A DNA stretch of 64,000 nt. It comes from Ciona savignyi. Lineage: Eukaryota; Chordata; Ascidiacea; Phlebobranchia; Cionidae. The notes beneath the pieces are model-generated. The model had not been told where the DNA came from. It searched no databases and saw only the letters and a program-made list of their open reading frames with translations. Made by a program: the position numbers and the translations under genes. Every line of letters begins with the position of its first letter. Position 1 is the first letter of the stretch. Positions 25,008 to 37,239 of the stretch are shown here, in pieces. Location: the NCBI GenBank assembly GCA_000149265.1, contig CH002647.1:448017-512016 (forward strand), read 5' to 3'.

Positions 25008-27194
25008 TTACATCCCGTTTGAGCTGTATTTTAATTCTGACTTCAAGAACTCGTCATCCTATAACAAAACTAGTGTTATTTCCGAAATTGGTAGGATAGG
25101 ATATTCATGTTTATCCCCGTGAATAGGTAAACCAAGGGGGTAAACACACGAGCAGTCGTCAGATCACCTCGCTCCCATCGTCGGGTTACCGTAGCTATTG
25201 CATTGTGTTGTATATAATAAACAAGTTCCTTCAATTTGGTAGAACCCATAAATCCGCTGGGTTCAGGCACTGTCCGTTAAGTGCCTTGCCCAAGGACACA
25301 ACCGACCATGATGGGCTTGTCACCAAGACCGTTTTTATATCGAAATCGGTTCATGTATCGCTCGCGTTAACCATTAGACCACCCAACCGTACGCTTATCT
25401 TTAACGAAAAGAAGCACAATGGGCTACTGCTCTTTAGCGCCACCTACCTTTAGAAGGAGAAAGAACACCCCTGCGACAATTGATACGGGGACCGAAGTCC
25501 AGAGAAGACCGAAGCTGTAACCGTAGGTTCCCGTACCTGGCTTGTACACCCCCATGAATATTCCAAGGGAAACTATATAGATGCAACCTGAAATAAAACA
25601 GATATTAAGCCTGTGCCGTTTGGTCTTCTCATTAAACAATGTCAACCACGGAGTTAGCACCACCGCTTGTAACAACACGTTTCTATATTATAGTTACAGT
25701 GGACGCTTAATTGTTTCTGCAGGAATAAATGTATGGAGTTCTCTTTCTTTCTTTTTAACTTAATATATATAACATTATCTCTATATATACGATTATTATT
25801 TTATTTTTGCGAGCAAACCCGAGTAGATTTGGCTTCCATCACACGGGTCCATCCCACTAATGATGAGATATTGTGTATTAACGGCCCGGTAGCAGCCACA
25901 TATTAGAAGGGTATAAATTGGGTGATTTCTGAGATAATTCTACCTTAACTGGGGTAAAAGGTAAGCTATTTAAATAGAATTAGTACCCATTAAATTTCAA
26001 TAAGAGGGGGTTAATGTGAAAATTTTAGCTCCAACTGGATTATTTTTTTCCACACAGTATATTTAAGAAATTTGGTCGATTCATATGAAAACGGCTGATT
26101 TTAAAAAGATTACTGGGACGCTTAGGTTCATCTTAATTAAAATCTAATGTGTATAAAAAAAGTGATTCAGATTTCCTTGTGCCCAAAGAGATAAAGTGCT
26201 GCAGTTATGTTTTCATTAATTTCTAGCAACACCCGCTAAGTACGTTATCCAGGGACACAATCGACTAGTTAGCGGCTGGGATCGATTCCAACAAGTGTCG
26301 AGTCAGTTTTACGGTTTATTATTGCTAACTAGTTGATTTAGAAACGCTTTTGTGTGGAAACGTGTACATAGCAAGGTTTTTAATTATCAAGGGCAAACTG
26401 TAGGTCGCGTGTTGACCAAATAAATTACGGCTTATATCTTACGATTAAGACATATTGAATAACTTTGTTTTAATCTACGACTTAGGGATGGTCAAGTAAA
26501 TTGCGATTTACTTTCAATCGCATTTCGAAAAGGTTTGTCTCGATTAGAAAACTTGTAAACTTTATTTCGGCCTAAGTATATTGATGTTCTTTTAAAATAG
26601 AAAGGCAAAAGAAAACTGCAAAAATGATCTGTACCGTATAAGGAAAAACACACATAAAGGATAACTTTCAAAAAGGAACCGTGGGGCTTTTATACCTGTA
26701 AAAATGCAAAGCACTCCTCCCAAAATTGCCCTTCCACGACCATGACCAAAGAACCGAGCTAGCAAAATGATTGATGCAATGCACAGGCATATGATTCCAA
26801 GCAGTATCAGCACACTGACACCCACCGCCCACACTGTGAAAGTAATTGCATGTTAATGGCATCGCGATAGTACATTCTATGAATGTAATGTGGTCAAATG
26901 GTTAACAAGTCTGATACGTATACTAATTCTATACACAAACGGTATTGGTAACAAGCTCATTATTGGTTTGAAACCTAGCACTGTTAAAAAATTCGGTATA
27001 AGTAATAACAAAACTGATACTATCTCACATGCGACTGAAGTTGTTTTCGTTCGTTCATACTCCCCAAGAAGTGTAAAGAAAAATCTGTCGTGCCAACCCG
27101 GTGTTGCGACTGCCACGACAGAGAACAGAAACGATATGAAAATAAGTACAGCAATTGCAATCAAGTGCATCGTCTGATCTTTTAAATTTGCCAT
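25008..27194 (-). CDS. Tetraspan membrane protein, claudin/PMP22-like
   Basis: Four exons on the minus strand: 27194-27029, 26833-26696, 25587-25448 and 25058-25008, phases 1, 1 and 0; 164 residues. Four hydrophobic segments at about 9-30, 59-84, 91-117 and 125-147, with a short acidic tail ending in SSNGM. The last loop and TM4 (YGYSFGLLWTSVPVSIVAG) resemble the claudin/EMP/PMP22 pattern. However, the first extracellular loop is only about 25 residues and lacks the claudin W-GLW-C-C signature, so it is not a classical claudin; a MARVEL-type protein is an alternative. Donor 1 (GCAT|GTGAGA) was chosen because only it keeps phase with exon 2. SINEs lie in introns 1 and 3. Confidence 0.75.
25085..25385 (-). 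repeat. Full-length composite SINE
   Basis: On the minus strand: head GGTGGTCTAATGGTTAACGC ... CGATTTCGATATAAAAACGG, then body GGTTGTGTCCTTGGGCAAGG, CACTTAACGGACAGTGCCTG, AACCCAGCGGATTTATGGG, GAGGTGATCTGACGACTG, and tail TATTCACGGGGATAAACATG ending in repeated ATCCT. About 300 bp; the best reference copy in the window. Lies in intron 3 of the tetraspan gene. Confidence 0.85.
26215..26300 (-). repeat. SINE body fragment
   Basis: On the minus strand: GATCCCAGCCGCTAACTAGT, CGATTGTGTCCCTGGATAAC and CTTAGCGGGTGTTGC, matching the start of the SINE body. Lies in intron 2 of the tetraspan gene. Confidence 0.6.
26880..26990 (+). repeat. tRNA-derived SINE head
   Basis: ATGTGGTCAAATGGTTAACA, CTGATACGTATACTAATTC and TTTGAAACCTAGCACTG. 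Lies in intron 1 of the tetraspan gene. Confidence 0.7.
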
Positions 27195-28838
27195 TCTCGA
27201 AGTTTTATGCAATTTATTCTCCTTTAAAATTAAGGTTATAATATCAATTGTAAATGACAAAACTGTCTGTGTTTATTTCTATTTCTGTTTGCTAGTATCT
27301 GTTTTTTAGCTTTATTCTTGTTTACTAGTATCACTTTATTAAAGTTCCTGTTGTATTGCGGTGTATAGCTGTGCTAAATTCAGCCAACAACAGACGTTCC
27401 ACGCCCTTATTGTATTCTACGGGCCAGTAGTTTTCGCTGCTTCGTCAGTTTCAGTAAATGCTTACAAAAGAACGTTCTCAGTTTAGATTTGCCTGCGGGG
27501 TTCGCGCCTATTGAACCGGGACGAAGCACAGAAACTATTGTGCATCAGCTACGCTCTGTTGAAGACTAAAATCCCTTCAGTCGTTGAAACCGTAGAATTG
27601 TACAAAGCCATTACCGATTCCAAACATTAGATTTGTACTTTGCATATTTATTATAACTGGGTAGGCCTATATAATGTCTGCATGCGGCAGTAATGCTGAA
27701 TTGCCAAGTATACCTTTCTTAGTTATTTGTTATTTCTACCATGTCCAACACAACTTGAAATTGATTGTAAACGATTTTTTTGCAAATTTAAACCTTAACG
27801 TCAATATTTGTGAGGTATGGTGAAAACCAACTAAGACACAATGAACAGCTCACAAAAATGATTCTGTTAGCAAACCAATGGTTTCGGGATCAAAGCCATC
27901 TTCGGTAAAAGGAAAGTGATATTTTGACACCAGCTTGTACAAGGTTGAGTTAATATTTGATAGCTTGCAGACTTTTTTAGTTGTATCGGCATCGCTGATA
28001 AACACACAACCATCCTTAAAATGAATGCCCTTTTTTGATTGTTTACTTTTTAGTTAAAATAGTTTAGAGAAAATATTATGAACCGTTATCAGGCAGATCT
28101 TCTAAGTATTCTTAACTAGTATTAGGCCACCGTATATCTATCGTAGTGAACTGTATATAATTAGTACATTCTAATTTAACTCATTATTATTGGTAAAAGT
28201 CCAACCGATTAGCTCAGTGGGTTAGGGATAGTGAGTTGCATTTCAGCCGAAGGATTGGCGATTAGAAACTGGTCTCAAGAGAGTCAGTTGTGTCCTTAAT
28301 GAGCAAGTCACTTAACGGACATTGCCTGAACCCCGCAAATTAATGGGCCCTGCTAAATTGCAGAAACGTGTGATTCATACATAATACATAACATACTACA
28401 ATAGCTGACGGTGGGCGCCCGGTGATCTGACCATTGACCGTGTGTGTTACCTCCTTGGGTGTCCCATTCACGGAGATAAACAGGAATATCCTATCCTATC
28501 CTTATCCCCCTAATTCAAGTCTAGGCGATTACGCCCAAGTGCGTTTTATAAGAACTCAACCGACACAATCGCAAATCGATCTCGGGACCTTGCGGAGAAA
28601 AGCCGACAGACTATTCACCGAAGCTCTGCGTCCTGGCAAACGACGTAAAACGAAATTTTAGAAGAAAGATTTTGTATTTATTTGCAGTGTGTTAATACAT
28701 AAATTTATATACAAAAGTAGATTGCTTTTTGAAAGTCAAACTCGAGAAAAATTAATAAAAAGATGAGCTGAAATAAGGACAGAGCAATGTGCAACTTACG
28801 AACACAGTGGATTCAAAGTTTTGTATACATTCGATCGG
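27195..28838. other. Intergenic, SINE only
   Basis: Between the tetraspan and TEAD-motif genes. Contains the composite SINE at 28200-28510 and a minus-strand AATAAA at 28682-28677 that fits the 3' end of the TEAD-motif gene. Nothing else seen. Confidence 0.5.
28200..28510 (+). repeat. Composite SINE with a different tRNA head
   Basis: The head reads CCGATTAGCTCAGTGGGTTA, a near-canonical tRNA A-box of another type, followed by a weak B-box (GATTAGAAACTGG). The body then matches the copy at 25085-25385: AGTTGTGTCCTTAATG, CACTTAACGGACATTGCCTG, GGTGATCTGACCATTG, CCCATTCACGGAGATAAAC and ATCCTATCC. Retroposed, not a working tRNA gene. Confidence 0.8.
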
Positions 28839-31800
28839 CTAAAGCACAGCCGCAACTTCCGTCAGCAACTGCGAGTAATCTTGATTGATCGACAACTGTG
28901 GTAGAGACAATGACGTCATTCGTGATATCATGGGTGTCGATGACGTCACATTCGTGTTATCCTCCGCTGTATCCGCATCCTCTTCAAGTAAGTTGCTCTT
29001 TCCGCCGAATGCATAGAGTCCGATGGTGGAGTAATCCTCCACCTCCGAGATGAGACTGCATCCGTATTCGTCGTCCACGGTTACCGGTTTCTCGACTGCG
29101 TGCATGGAGACGCAGCTGCGGTTAATCGTGAGCTTCGGGAAAAGCTTCTCAGTGATCGACTGGATTATACAAGGGTTGTTGTCGAGTATCAGTCTCGGGG
29201 GAGGCATTTCTCTTGGAGTCTTCTTTGGCCTGAAAGAAATCATTGCTGAGGTTAAGGCTTATTAAGCTAACGAGCTGTCTATTATATTATATAAATATAG
29301 GCGTACAGCCATTTTAAAAACCCTTTCCCGGTTGATTTGACGAAGAAATAACGAAAAAATGAACGGTCGTGTGGTCGAATTGTGAAGAGGGTCGATTCAC
29401 GCACAAGTACTTTCATTTAAAACGGACCAGATTACAAGCCTAATAAGGGTTCGAGAGTTGATCAGCAAAAAGAAAAAAACACAATCCTTTTTGTAATTTT
29501 TGTTTAACTAAGCCTAAAGCTTAATTATAACAATAATAACTCGAAGTATGGCTAATAGAGGAATACTCAAATTATGAATGGGTCGTCGTTTTACTGAATG
29601 GTACTTATATTAATTTACCTTCCGCGTTTTATTTTATTGCCGGTCGGTCGATTTTGCGGTTCGACTGTGTCGAAAAGACGAAAGAGAAGCTCAGGATCGT
29701 CGCCGTTGATAACCATACTTGTGTTGGCTGCGTCGCCACGATTTTCATGGGGTTCTGCATCTTTTATTTCCTGGGGCGGGGTGACCGGGCGAATATCTGG
29801 TAGGGGCGAAAGAAACGAGTTTAGCTGGTGGTTAATATTCATAGGAGACTTATATACTATCGCGATCGCTTTGAAAGATATGTTTAAGTAAGATTTCCTT
29901 TTTTAGTACTTTAACAGGCATTTCTTAAAATGTACACAATATAAATCATGGACTCGGTTTTGCTTACAATAGGGCCAGCATGTCTTGATTCCTACAAAAC
30001 ACCTAATCCACCCCATGCACGCCTACAAAACGTTAAATGGTCGGCAATGTTCAAAATAATCCTATTTATACAATTTTCTTTATAGGTGTTTTGCAACCCA
30101 ATAAGTCAATGTTAATGCAACCGACTAATACACACAAAAAAATAATATGGAAACGTCACGTTTCGAATGTTGGCTGAACCCAGTGATATAATGGGATACA
30201 CAACAAGTGTACCATTATTCCCGTCCTACATTCAACAAGCAAATAGCTTCGGTAACAGCGTTGCAAACAATGTAATCTGACGATTGCCCGCTTCCTACGT
30301 TTTCCCACCATCGGATTAAGGCTGAGTTAAGGCAGGCTACTAGTGTGCTGTGCTAATAAACAAAGGACACGGACCAAATCATAAACTATCCTACCATAAT
30401 CTGCACACATTAGTTTTGCACATGGTTACCTGCAACGTCATCAGCATAGCCTTGTCTAAACAGCGGTTGTACGGGAGGTAGCACACTGTAAGGAGATGGG
30501 TTAACTCGGTTCGGTTCCTGCCAGAACGATGTCGGCAGCGCTCGCAAGCGCATAGGAACGGCATCTGCAATATAAGATGGATAACACGGTATTTTGAGTA
30601 CGTGTAAGGAAGGAGTCGAATGGTTCATATAACGCTCCACGTATAAAAAGCGTTGTTAGTGACGAGTCCATAGTGTGGTGGAAACTGAATATATATAATA
30701 CCTAAGCCGATCGAGGATTCAAAACTAAGCCTGTTTAAAAGATATACAGTTTTTCACATAATGTTAATGGTTCTTGGTATATCACCGCCCTGGCCACTGT
30801 TGTGTGGTCGTTGCCTCGAACTAATAACCATAAATAGACCCCACACAAAATGTAATTCAATATTGAAAACACTGACATAGACAAGAAATTCCAAAAAATC
30901 TGGGTAGAAGGGAATCTCTGATTACTACCAGATTAGCTTTTCATATTTGTAATATCTGGTTTATGATGTTACCTTTTTTCGAAGGTGGTTTCTTTGGCGG
31001 AGTGGGCTGTACTAAATGACCGGTTAATAATTTCTTGGACGGATCTTTTTGTCGTAGGTACTTTTTACCATTTTTCGTTGTAACGACTTTGTGTCCCTTT
31101 CGGCTGGACCTACATCGAAGATTTCGACGAATTAACGACTGTCCGAATCCGATATAACTATGCCAAAACTATAAAGGTTGCTTACCGTGGGTTGGATTTG
31201 TTAACTGGTGAACTATCCGCCGCAAGACGCCCGTCTGTTACTTGATTTACGTTCTCAACCGTACGAGGTGAAATGTCCGACCTTGGGGACATGGCCGATA
31301 GTTCTGAATCATCGTCGCTAGACGTCGCGCAGGAGGACGACGACGAAGTGGAAATGCTGCACGGGGCGACCCTTTTTCCGCCGGAGGGCGGTCGACTGCC
31401 AGAAGCAGGGCGACTCGAGGAGTTTGGCCGAAATTCGTTTGAGAACGTGGGAGTGCCGGTGCTGGTGGGTGGGGGACTGCACAATGAAGATGCCAATGAA
31501 GAGTATGCGGAGTCTGTTGCCCCGTTCGAATCGGTTTGGGTTTTCTCGCAGTTAGAGCACGCGACGCGACTCTCTCCACAAACGCACAGCGCCACCTTGG
31601 GCATAAGAGGCGAGGCGCAGGAGAGTGGAGAAGTTTCAACTTCATTATAGGATGCTTGTGGAGTGGATTGATACTGGGGTTCGGAATCAGGATCAAAGTC
31701 AGTTTCGTTCGGCCCAGTATCCTTTTTCACACTGTTCACAAGTGAATGCCACGCGGCAGTCAGCTTGTCAGTTGATAAGTCGAAGCTTCCATCTTCATTT

Positions 31801-32633
31801 ATCTCGTCCATTGCAACGTCGTCCTGTTTTACAGGTTTCGGCGATAAAGGCACGATGTCCGTTTTTGTCAACATAACCTCTTTCGGCTTTATATCGTCCG
31901 GACGTTGCTTTAGTCGTCTCGACGGCGCCCTCGGTTCTGCGGTTTTACTTGTGCTGACAAACATGTGCGTGTTCCGGGGCAAGTCTCCGATGATTTGTTG
32001 TGCGTCCGTGTTTACTGTTCCATTGTGGCGAAAGTATCGCCGGCGCAACGTGCTGCGCGGTTCTCGCGCAGGTTTGGCCTGGCAGGGGGTGGTGGGTTGC
32101 ATTAACTTCACAGGGGGCGGCGGGTGCGGCGCTCCACGGTTTGGTTTGATGTCTGGGCAATAATGCGACCCGTCTTCCTTCTGAACAACACATGACGGAA
32201 CGATTGTTCTCTCACTGTTAGCACAACGCGGCTGCAGCACAGTCGCAGCAGGGCTGATTTGACAGGGTGCGAGAGCACTCTGTCGACGAATTCGTGGCGG
32301 TTCTGCGGAGATGTAGTCGTGATCGTGGCTGCATGCGTTCGCCATAGCAGTACATGCGGCGGAAACCCCGCTCGCGGGAGAAAGCGGAGAGTAGTTCCCA
32401 TCTGGAGACAATCGGCTTTGGCCGACACTAGGTCGTCGAGGACTAAGGTTCAACTGCTGATTTTCCCGATAATTTTCGCTCAGCGAATTTGAAATTTCCT
32501 TTGTCGCTATAGGCGGACACCGATGCTCGCTCTTTGGCAAAACTGGTTTAGCAGGAAGGTTTTGAGAAACGCGTCGATGAAGTTTGGGAGTTGTAAGCAG
32601 CCTGCTTCTGACACGGGCTTCGTTGTTGTTCAT
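28839..32633 (-). CDS. Disordered protein with YAP/FAM181-type TEAD-binding motif
   Basis: Five exons on the minus strand: 32633-31186, 31109-30973, 30564-30430, 29796-29619 and 29229-28839, phases 2, 1, 1 and 2; 762 residues. Mostly Ser/Pro-rich, without enzyme domains. At about residues 531-545 it reads VPMRLRALPTSFWQEP, closely matching the YAP TEAD-binding omega-loop (known pattern VPMRLRxLPxSF). A similar loop is known in FAM181A/B, and the preceding basic NGKKYLRQKDPSKK weakly recalls their HRKYLQKQ motif. There are no WW domains, so it is not YAP itself. A predicted role as a TEAD cofactor or competitor in the nucleus follows from the motif only. An upstream mini-exon (32703-32679, MLYKISTK, donor AAG|GTAGGT) could add 13 residues in frame. 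Introns hold SINE traces. Confidence 0.82.
29360..29460 (+). repeat. tRNA-derived SINE head
   Basis: GGTCGTGTGGTCGAATTGTG, then GGTCGATTCACGCACAAG and GGGTTCGAGAGTTGATC; a diverged copy in the last intron of the TEAD-motif gene. Confidence 0.6.
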
Positions 32634-34275
32634 TTTGAAAGGTGTAAGCTGATCGTTTCTTTACGATTAAAACCTACCTTTGTGCTAATCTTGTAAAGCA
32701 TACCTGTAAAAACACACCCAGTTAGTTGTAGAGTTATAGGAAAAAAATACATTATTAAATATTCACAAATACATACATGTACTGTAAACTAATTAAAAGT
32801 ATAGTAGCAACTATTAGAATCAACCGGTCGCGAAATATCGCATTGAAAACAGTCCATATACAATTAGTTATCTACCTAGTGTTAGTCAAATTAAACCTAT
32901 TGTGTTAATCTCATACAACTAGCTTGCCTTTGTTTACTACAGTACAAGCAACTCAAATTACCACTGAAAATCCAATTACACTTGGTTAAAACAAAAAAGT
33001 AGCATCAACAAAACGCAATACAGTCACTGGGAATAACATCAGCGTGACTTCAAAACGTGTGCTTTTAAAAATAGGCGTGGCGCTGGGATTTTTAAATTTC
33101 AGTCTGGTATTCAGTTACCATAACCATTTGTGCGTTATATTGTTCGTAGATAATCACGCAGTCTATTTCTACTTGCCAGATGATCGCTGTGTCAACACAA
33201 TGGCGCAAGCTCATTGTTTATTCATAACGTAATTGCGTGCCTACCTACAAACTAATATTTATCATAGCAGCTTAGTAGAATGAAAGTTCAAAATGTAAAT
33301 CCTACTTCCCTTCTATTAACACGAAGCAAACCCAAGTCAATATATTGCACAGAATACACACTGGCCTAATTTAACTTACACTTGCCTGAGCGTACTACCT
33401 GACGATTTATATTCAAAGGAATACAGTCGCCTTTACTGTAATAATACAAACCTTATCTAAGTTATTATTTGCAAAGTAATGACGTAACGTTAAAAGAATT
33501 TGTGGCGCCGAACAAGCCCACTTCGAGTTAAAGTTTCAACTGAAGATCGTTCAAGCGAATCGAAGGATTTACTAAAGCGAAATCAACAATCATTATTTTC
33601 TACATTTGAAATGTACAATTAAAGTACTCTTAAAGAATATCGCCCGATGATCAGTTCTAGATTAATGCTAATATATATGAAGTACGGGTGAGTTGAATAG
33701 TACGCTTTGAAGTGGCATGTGTACTAAAGTGTCCACTCACAAACAGCTTCCATACGAACTGATTAACGAAACAAGCGCAATGGAATAAAACATACATAAA
33801 ATAAATCATCTACCTAAAAACAACGTTTCTTTCTAAAAAAACTATCCAGATACGGAAAATAGGCGAAAATTGGATAATTTCTAAGCACTTTCAGACTGCA
33901 TAAGCGTAACCATAGTCTATAAACCACACGATTATGATTACCATGGTTTAATCAAACTAACTTGTTCGCTAAGGAACCTCAGGCGTATAAAAATCCAGTC
34001 AACAAACACCATATTCTTAGTTAGCTCTAAGAGAGAGAAAGAGAATGAATGATCTCCCGCACCTGCGGAGAAATCGCTCTAACAAAAGAAAAACACTCTG
34101 CGTTGCCATGTAACCGTCTGGGCGGGTATTATCAAGTTTGCTTTTGTTCGCGCCAAATTTATTCAGTCTCATGTTATAAACTATGTCTCTTTGGAAGTTC
34201 TTATGCATTTATGTTTATTATTGTGTGTTTTTGAATTGTATTACAAACTAAGTAGAGTTTTTTCGCAGATAAGAG

Positions 34276-34760
34276 CAGGGTTGCCAGACGCAAAGTACGC
34301 TTTACGGCCAAACTGTTTTTGCTTTACGGCCAAAATTCGGCCAATTTGTATCAAGTGCAAAATAAACTATTTAATTTAGCCAATTGGGCTATTTATCTCT
34401 TTATTTGTTGAAAAATTGTATAATTTTAATTCCCTCCAGATTTGTTAAACCCGTTCAACTACTATATAGGAATGCCTACCGTTATTATTTTATTTTATAA
34501 CGTCATAATCAGCTTTGTGATTTGGGAATGAGACATTTGATATTAATTTATTTCCATTTTCTGTCTCTCTTTTTGCCTTTTTTCTACTTTAGCGTAAAAA
34601 TAGTATGACGCTTCGGCCAAAAACTTGACAATATGCTTATACGGCCAAATTCGGCCAGATTTTTTCGCACGGCCAAACTATTTTTTTTTGCGTCCAGGAC
34701 GATTTTGGTACGGCCAAATTTCTGATATTTGGCCGTGAAAAAGGCCAAATGGCAACCCTG
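34276..34760. mobile_element. Non-autonomous hAT-type element
   Basis: Terminal inverted repeats CAGGGTTGCCA / TGGCAACCCTG flanked by a perfect 8-bp duplication GATAAGAG (34268-34275 and 34761-34768). The 485-bp body is filled with repeats of ACGGCCAAA / TTTGGCCGT and has no transposase frame. The 8-bp duplication and CAGGG ends are hallmarks of hAT transposons. Confidence 0.92.
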
Positions 34761-35849
34761 GATAAGAGTGTCATCTTGAGATATTTAATAAATTACATCC
34801 ATAGAAATCTTAACCAAACAATAAGCCGCTATAAATAGAAAATTATTGGGTGTTGAAATACCTTTATTTCATTAACGATTTGCCTACCCCAAAATATAGA
34901 GTGCCAATCACGTGTTAACCACCATAAAACAACTAAAAAAGAACAAAATGAGTAATTGTGTTAACCACTTTATAATAAATTATAATAGAGGACTGCAGTG
35001 GGCACATTACCTAATTAGAAATTTTAACAACTGTAGAGCACAATATAACTTACAAAAACTTTCCCAGTTTAATAATACACTATATCCATGTAGCCTGGTG
35101 AGTATCGAAAACCTGGTACAAACTTTACCTCGCATGGCAACGTAAAGTTCTCTGTAGGTGTATAATACTGTATGGTATAATATATATATACACATAGTAA
35201 CGATTGATATATGCAACTTTCGACCTGAAAAGTTTAGGGTATTTCCCAAGGCATTTCTAGATTTTATATTCTAGTGGACAAGTGTCTATAATTAATCTAG
35301 CCATCTTGTTAGGGGCTACGTTAGCTAACACTTAAACTTTAATACAATTAGAAAAGTTTTTATGGTGACAAATTTCGAACCCGTTTTAAGCTTGTCGCAA
35401 GGTCCGATTTAAAATGGTACGCTGTTTATAAATTGGTCGTTTTGTTTGCTCGCGGCTTATATGCTCTCTGGGACGCAGAAATCAAATATATATATATAGG
35501 CCAGAGGGCGGTAGAGATCAACCTTTGCGATGTTCTAGTTGTTTTTTTGTTTCATGGATAAATACAACAGGACCTTCCATAAAAGTTATTGAAAGTAGGG
35601 AAAATTAGGCAATACGACAGTTGTTAAAACACGTATATAATCAAATAAATTATTAAGTGTAAGTATTGTCAAAGTGACCGCCAAACCTAACGTATAATTA
35701 TAAAACAAAGGAAAAACTTTCAAAAATAAAATTATTACGTTTAAGTCGCTAAGAAAAATTTGCTGCAAAGTGCAGTAGCCGACTTTTAGAAAAGAAAAAA
35801 GCCGACTTTTGGATTAGTATGTCGACTTATAGCCGAAATATTGAAGAAT

Positions 35850-36095
35850 AGAAACTGATCGCTGGCTAGTCGGTTGTGTCCTTGGTCAAGGCACTTAGCG
35901 GATATTGCTCGAACCCAGCAGAGAATAGGTTGTACTAAATTGAAGGAATGTCTCAATCTTACACAACACACTAAAATAGCCCCAGTAACCCCGTTGATGG
36001 GCGTAAGGTAATTTGACAATTGCGCGTGTGTTAATCCCCTTGGATTTTCCATTCACGGGAAAACATAATTATCACGTCTTATCTTATCATGTATA
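35850..36095 (+). repeat. SINE body
   Basis: GAAACTGATCGCTGGCTAGT, CGGTTGTGTCCTTGGTCAAG, GCACTTAGCGGATATTGC, TCGAACCCAGCAGAG and terminal CCATTCACGGGAAAAC. The head is missing or too diverged to see. Confidence 0.75.
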
Positions 36096-36284
36096 TTATA
36101 ACAGTTATATCATACAAATGAAAATAATTAGGCAAATATTGCTTATTATATATTACAAATCATAATAAAATAATAAAACAAATTATGCAGCAATTTTCCG
36201 ATGATGTTCTCGATTTTGGACACTAGGGAGAGCCAGAGATTACAATAATACCAACTTTGACGCTGTTCTGCATTTGGGGAATGG

Positions 36285-36385
36285 TTTGTGGTTAATGCGA
36301 CTGATTCATATACCGATTTCTATACAAAAAAAAACTGTATTGAACAGCGCGTCTTGGGTTCGAAACTGAACTCTGGGACATATGG
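36285..36385 (+). repeat. tRNA-derived SINE head
   Basis: TTGTGGTTAATGCGACTGAT, TCATATACCGATTTCTATAC and GGGTTCGAAACTGAACTC. Confidence 0.75.
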
Positions 36386-37239
36386 ATTTTAAATTCCAAG
36401 TCATGTTGACCACAGTTCTTCTCAATACTGTTAGTTAACATAGTAGACAGTTTCAGTTGTCAGTTTAGTTGATGACTATTAAAAAGTTCCCATTAGTACG
36501 ACAAGTGTTTATAATATGTTCAAAATATTTTTATATAATGTATTTCGTGTAAACTTGTCATGTTTCTTGGAGGTTTAGACAAGTAAAATCCTTTAAAGTA
36601 AAAACGATGATTCAGCGCGTGATTTTTATTACGCGGTTTGTTAGGCAAAAGGAACCGTTAGTCTTTTACACACTTCCCGGGCTTAATACCATTTGGAATT
36701 TGTCACTGTACAAACAAACCGGCGAGCAACCATGATAAGTGGATCTCTTTGACCGACTCTCATCCATACCTTTGTTTATACTACACAAACTGTCGAGATC
36801 AGCAGTTGAATGGCTGTAACCTTTATATAAAACTGGCACGCTAACCATTAAGGTATTCAAATTTTATCTCTGTGTATGATACAACGAGGGGAAGTTATCA
36901 CACGGGTAACCTTTAAATTACATTGCGCCCATCGTATGTTACCAATGCTTGTAGTGTGGTGTACATAATATAGGAGTTTTTGTTTGGTGCTTCCAATAGT
37001 CCATTGGGTCCCATATAGGCAATTTCCTCAACGTGTCTTGCGAACTCGCGCCCAGTTTCGATCACATAACATTTTGCCTGAACGGTACGCACGAACCCAC
37101 CAAGCCATCCGACTGGACATAATACAAACACTCAAAACCGACGTAAGCGGCGATAACATTTATTGCGGGAAGACTGGAATGTAAACCAAACAATTCGAGC
37201 ATATATGGCAAGTACGTATTGCATGAGACGGTAACAACC

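Larger units (their letters stand above)
32710..37158. other. Intergenic, repeat-bearing
   Basis: No gene recognised between the TEAD-motif and SNX genes. Holds the hAT-type element at 34276-34760, SINE pieces at 35850-36095 and 36285-36385, and otherwise AT-rich sequence with scattered chance frames. A minus-strand AATAAA at 37164-37159 fits the 3' end of the SNX gene. Confidence 0.5.

Noticed and set aside
28200-28275. tRNA gene (GATTAGCTCAGTGGGTTAG A-box)
   Set aside because: The B-box is degraded and the sequence runs straight into the shared SINE body, so it is a retroposed copy.
28839-32633. Calling this gene YAP itself
   Set aside because: Only the TEAD-binding loop matches; WW domains, the 14-3-3 site and the YAP order are missing.
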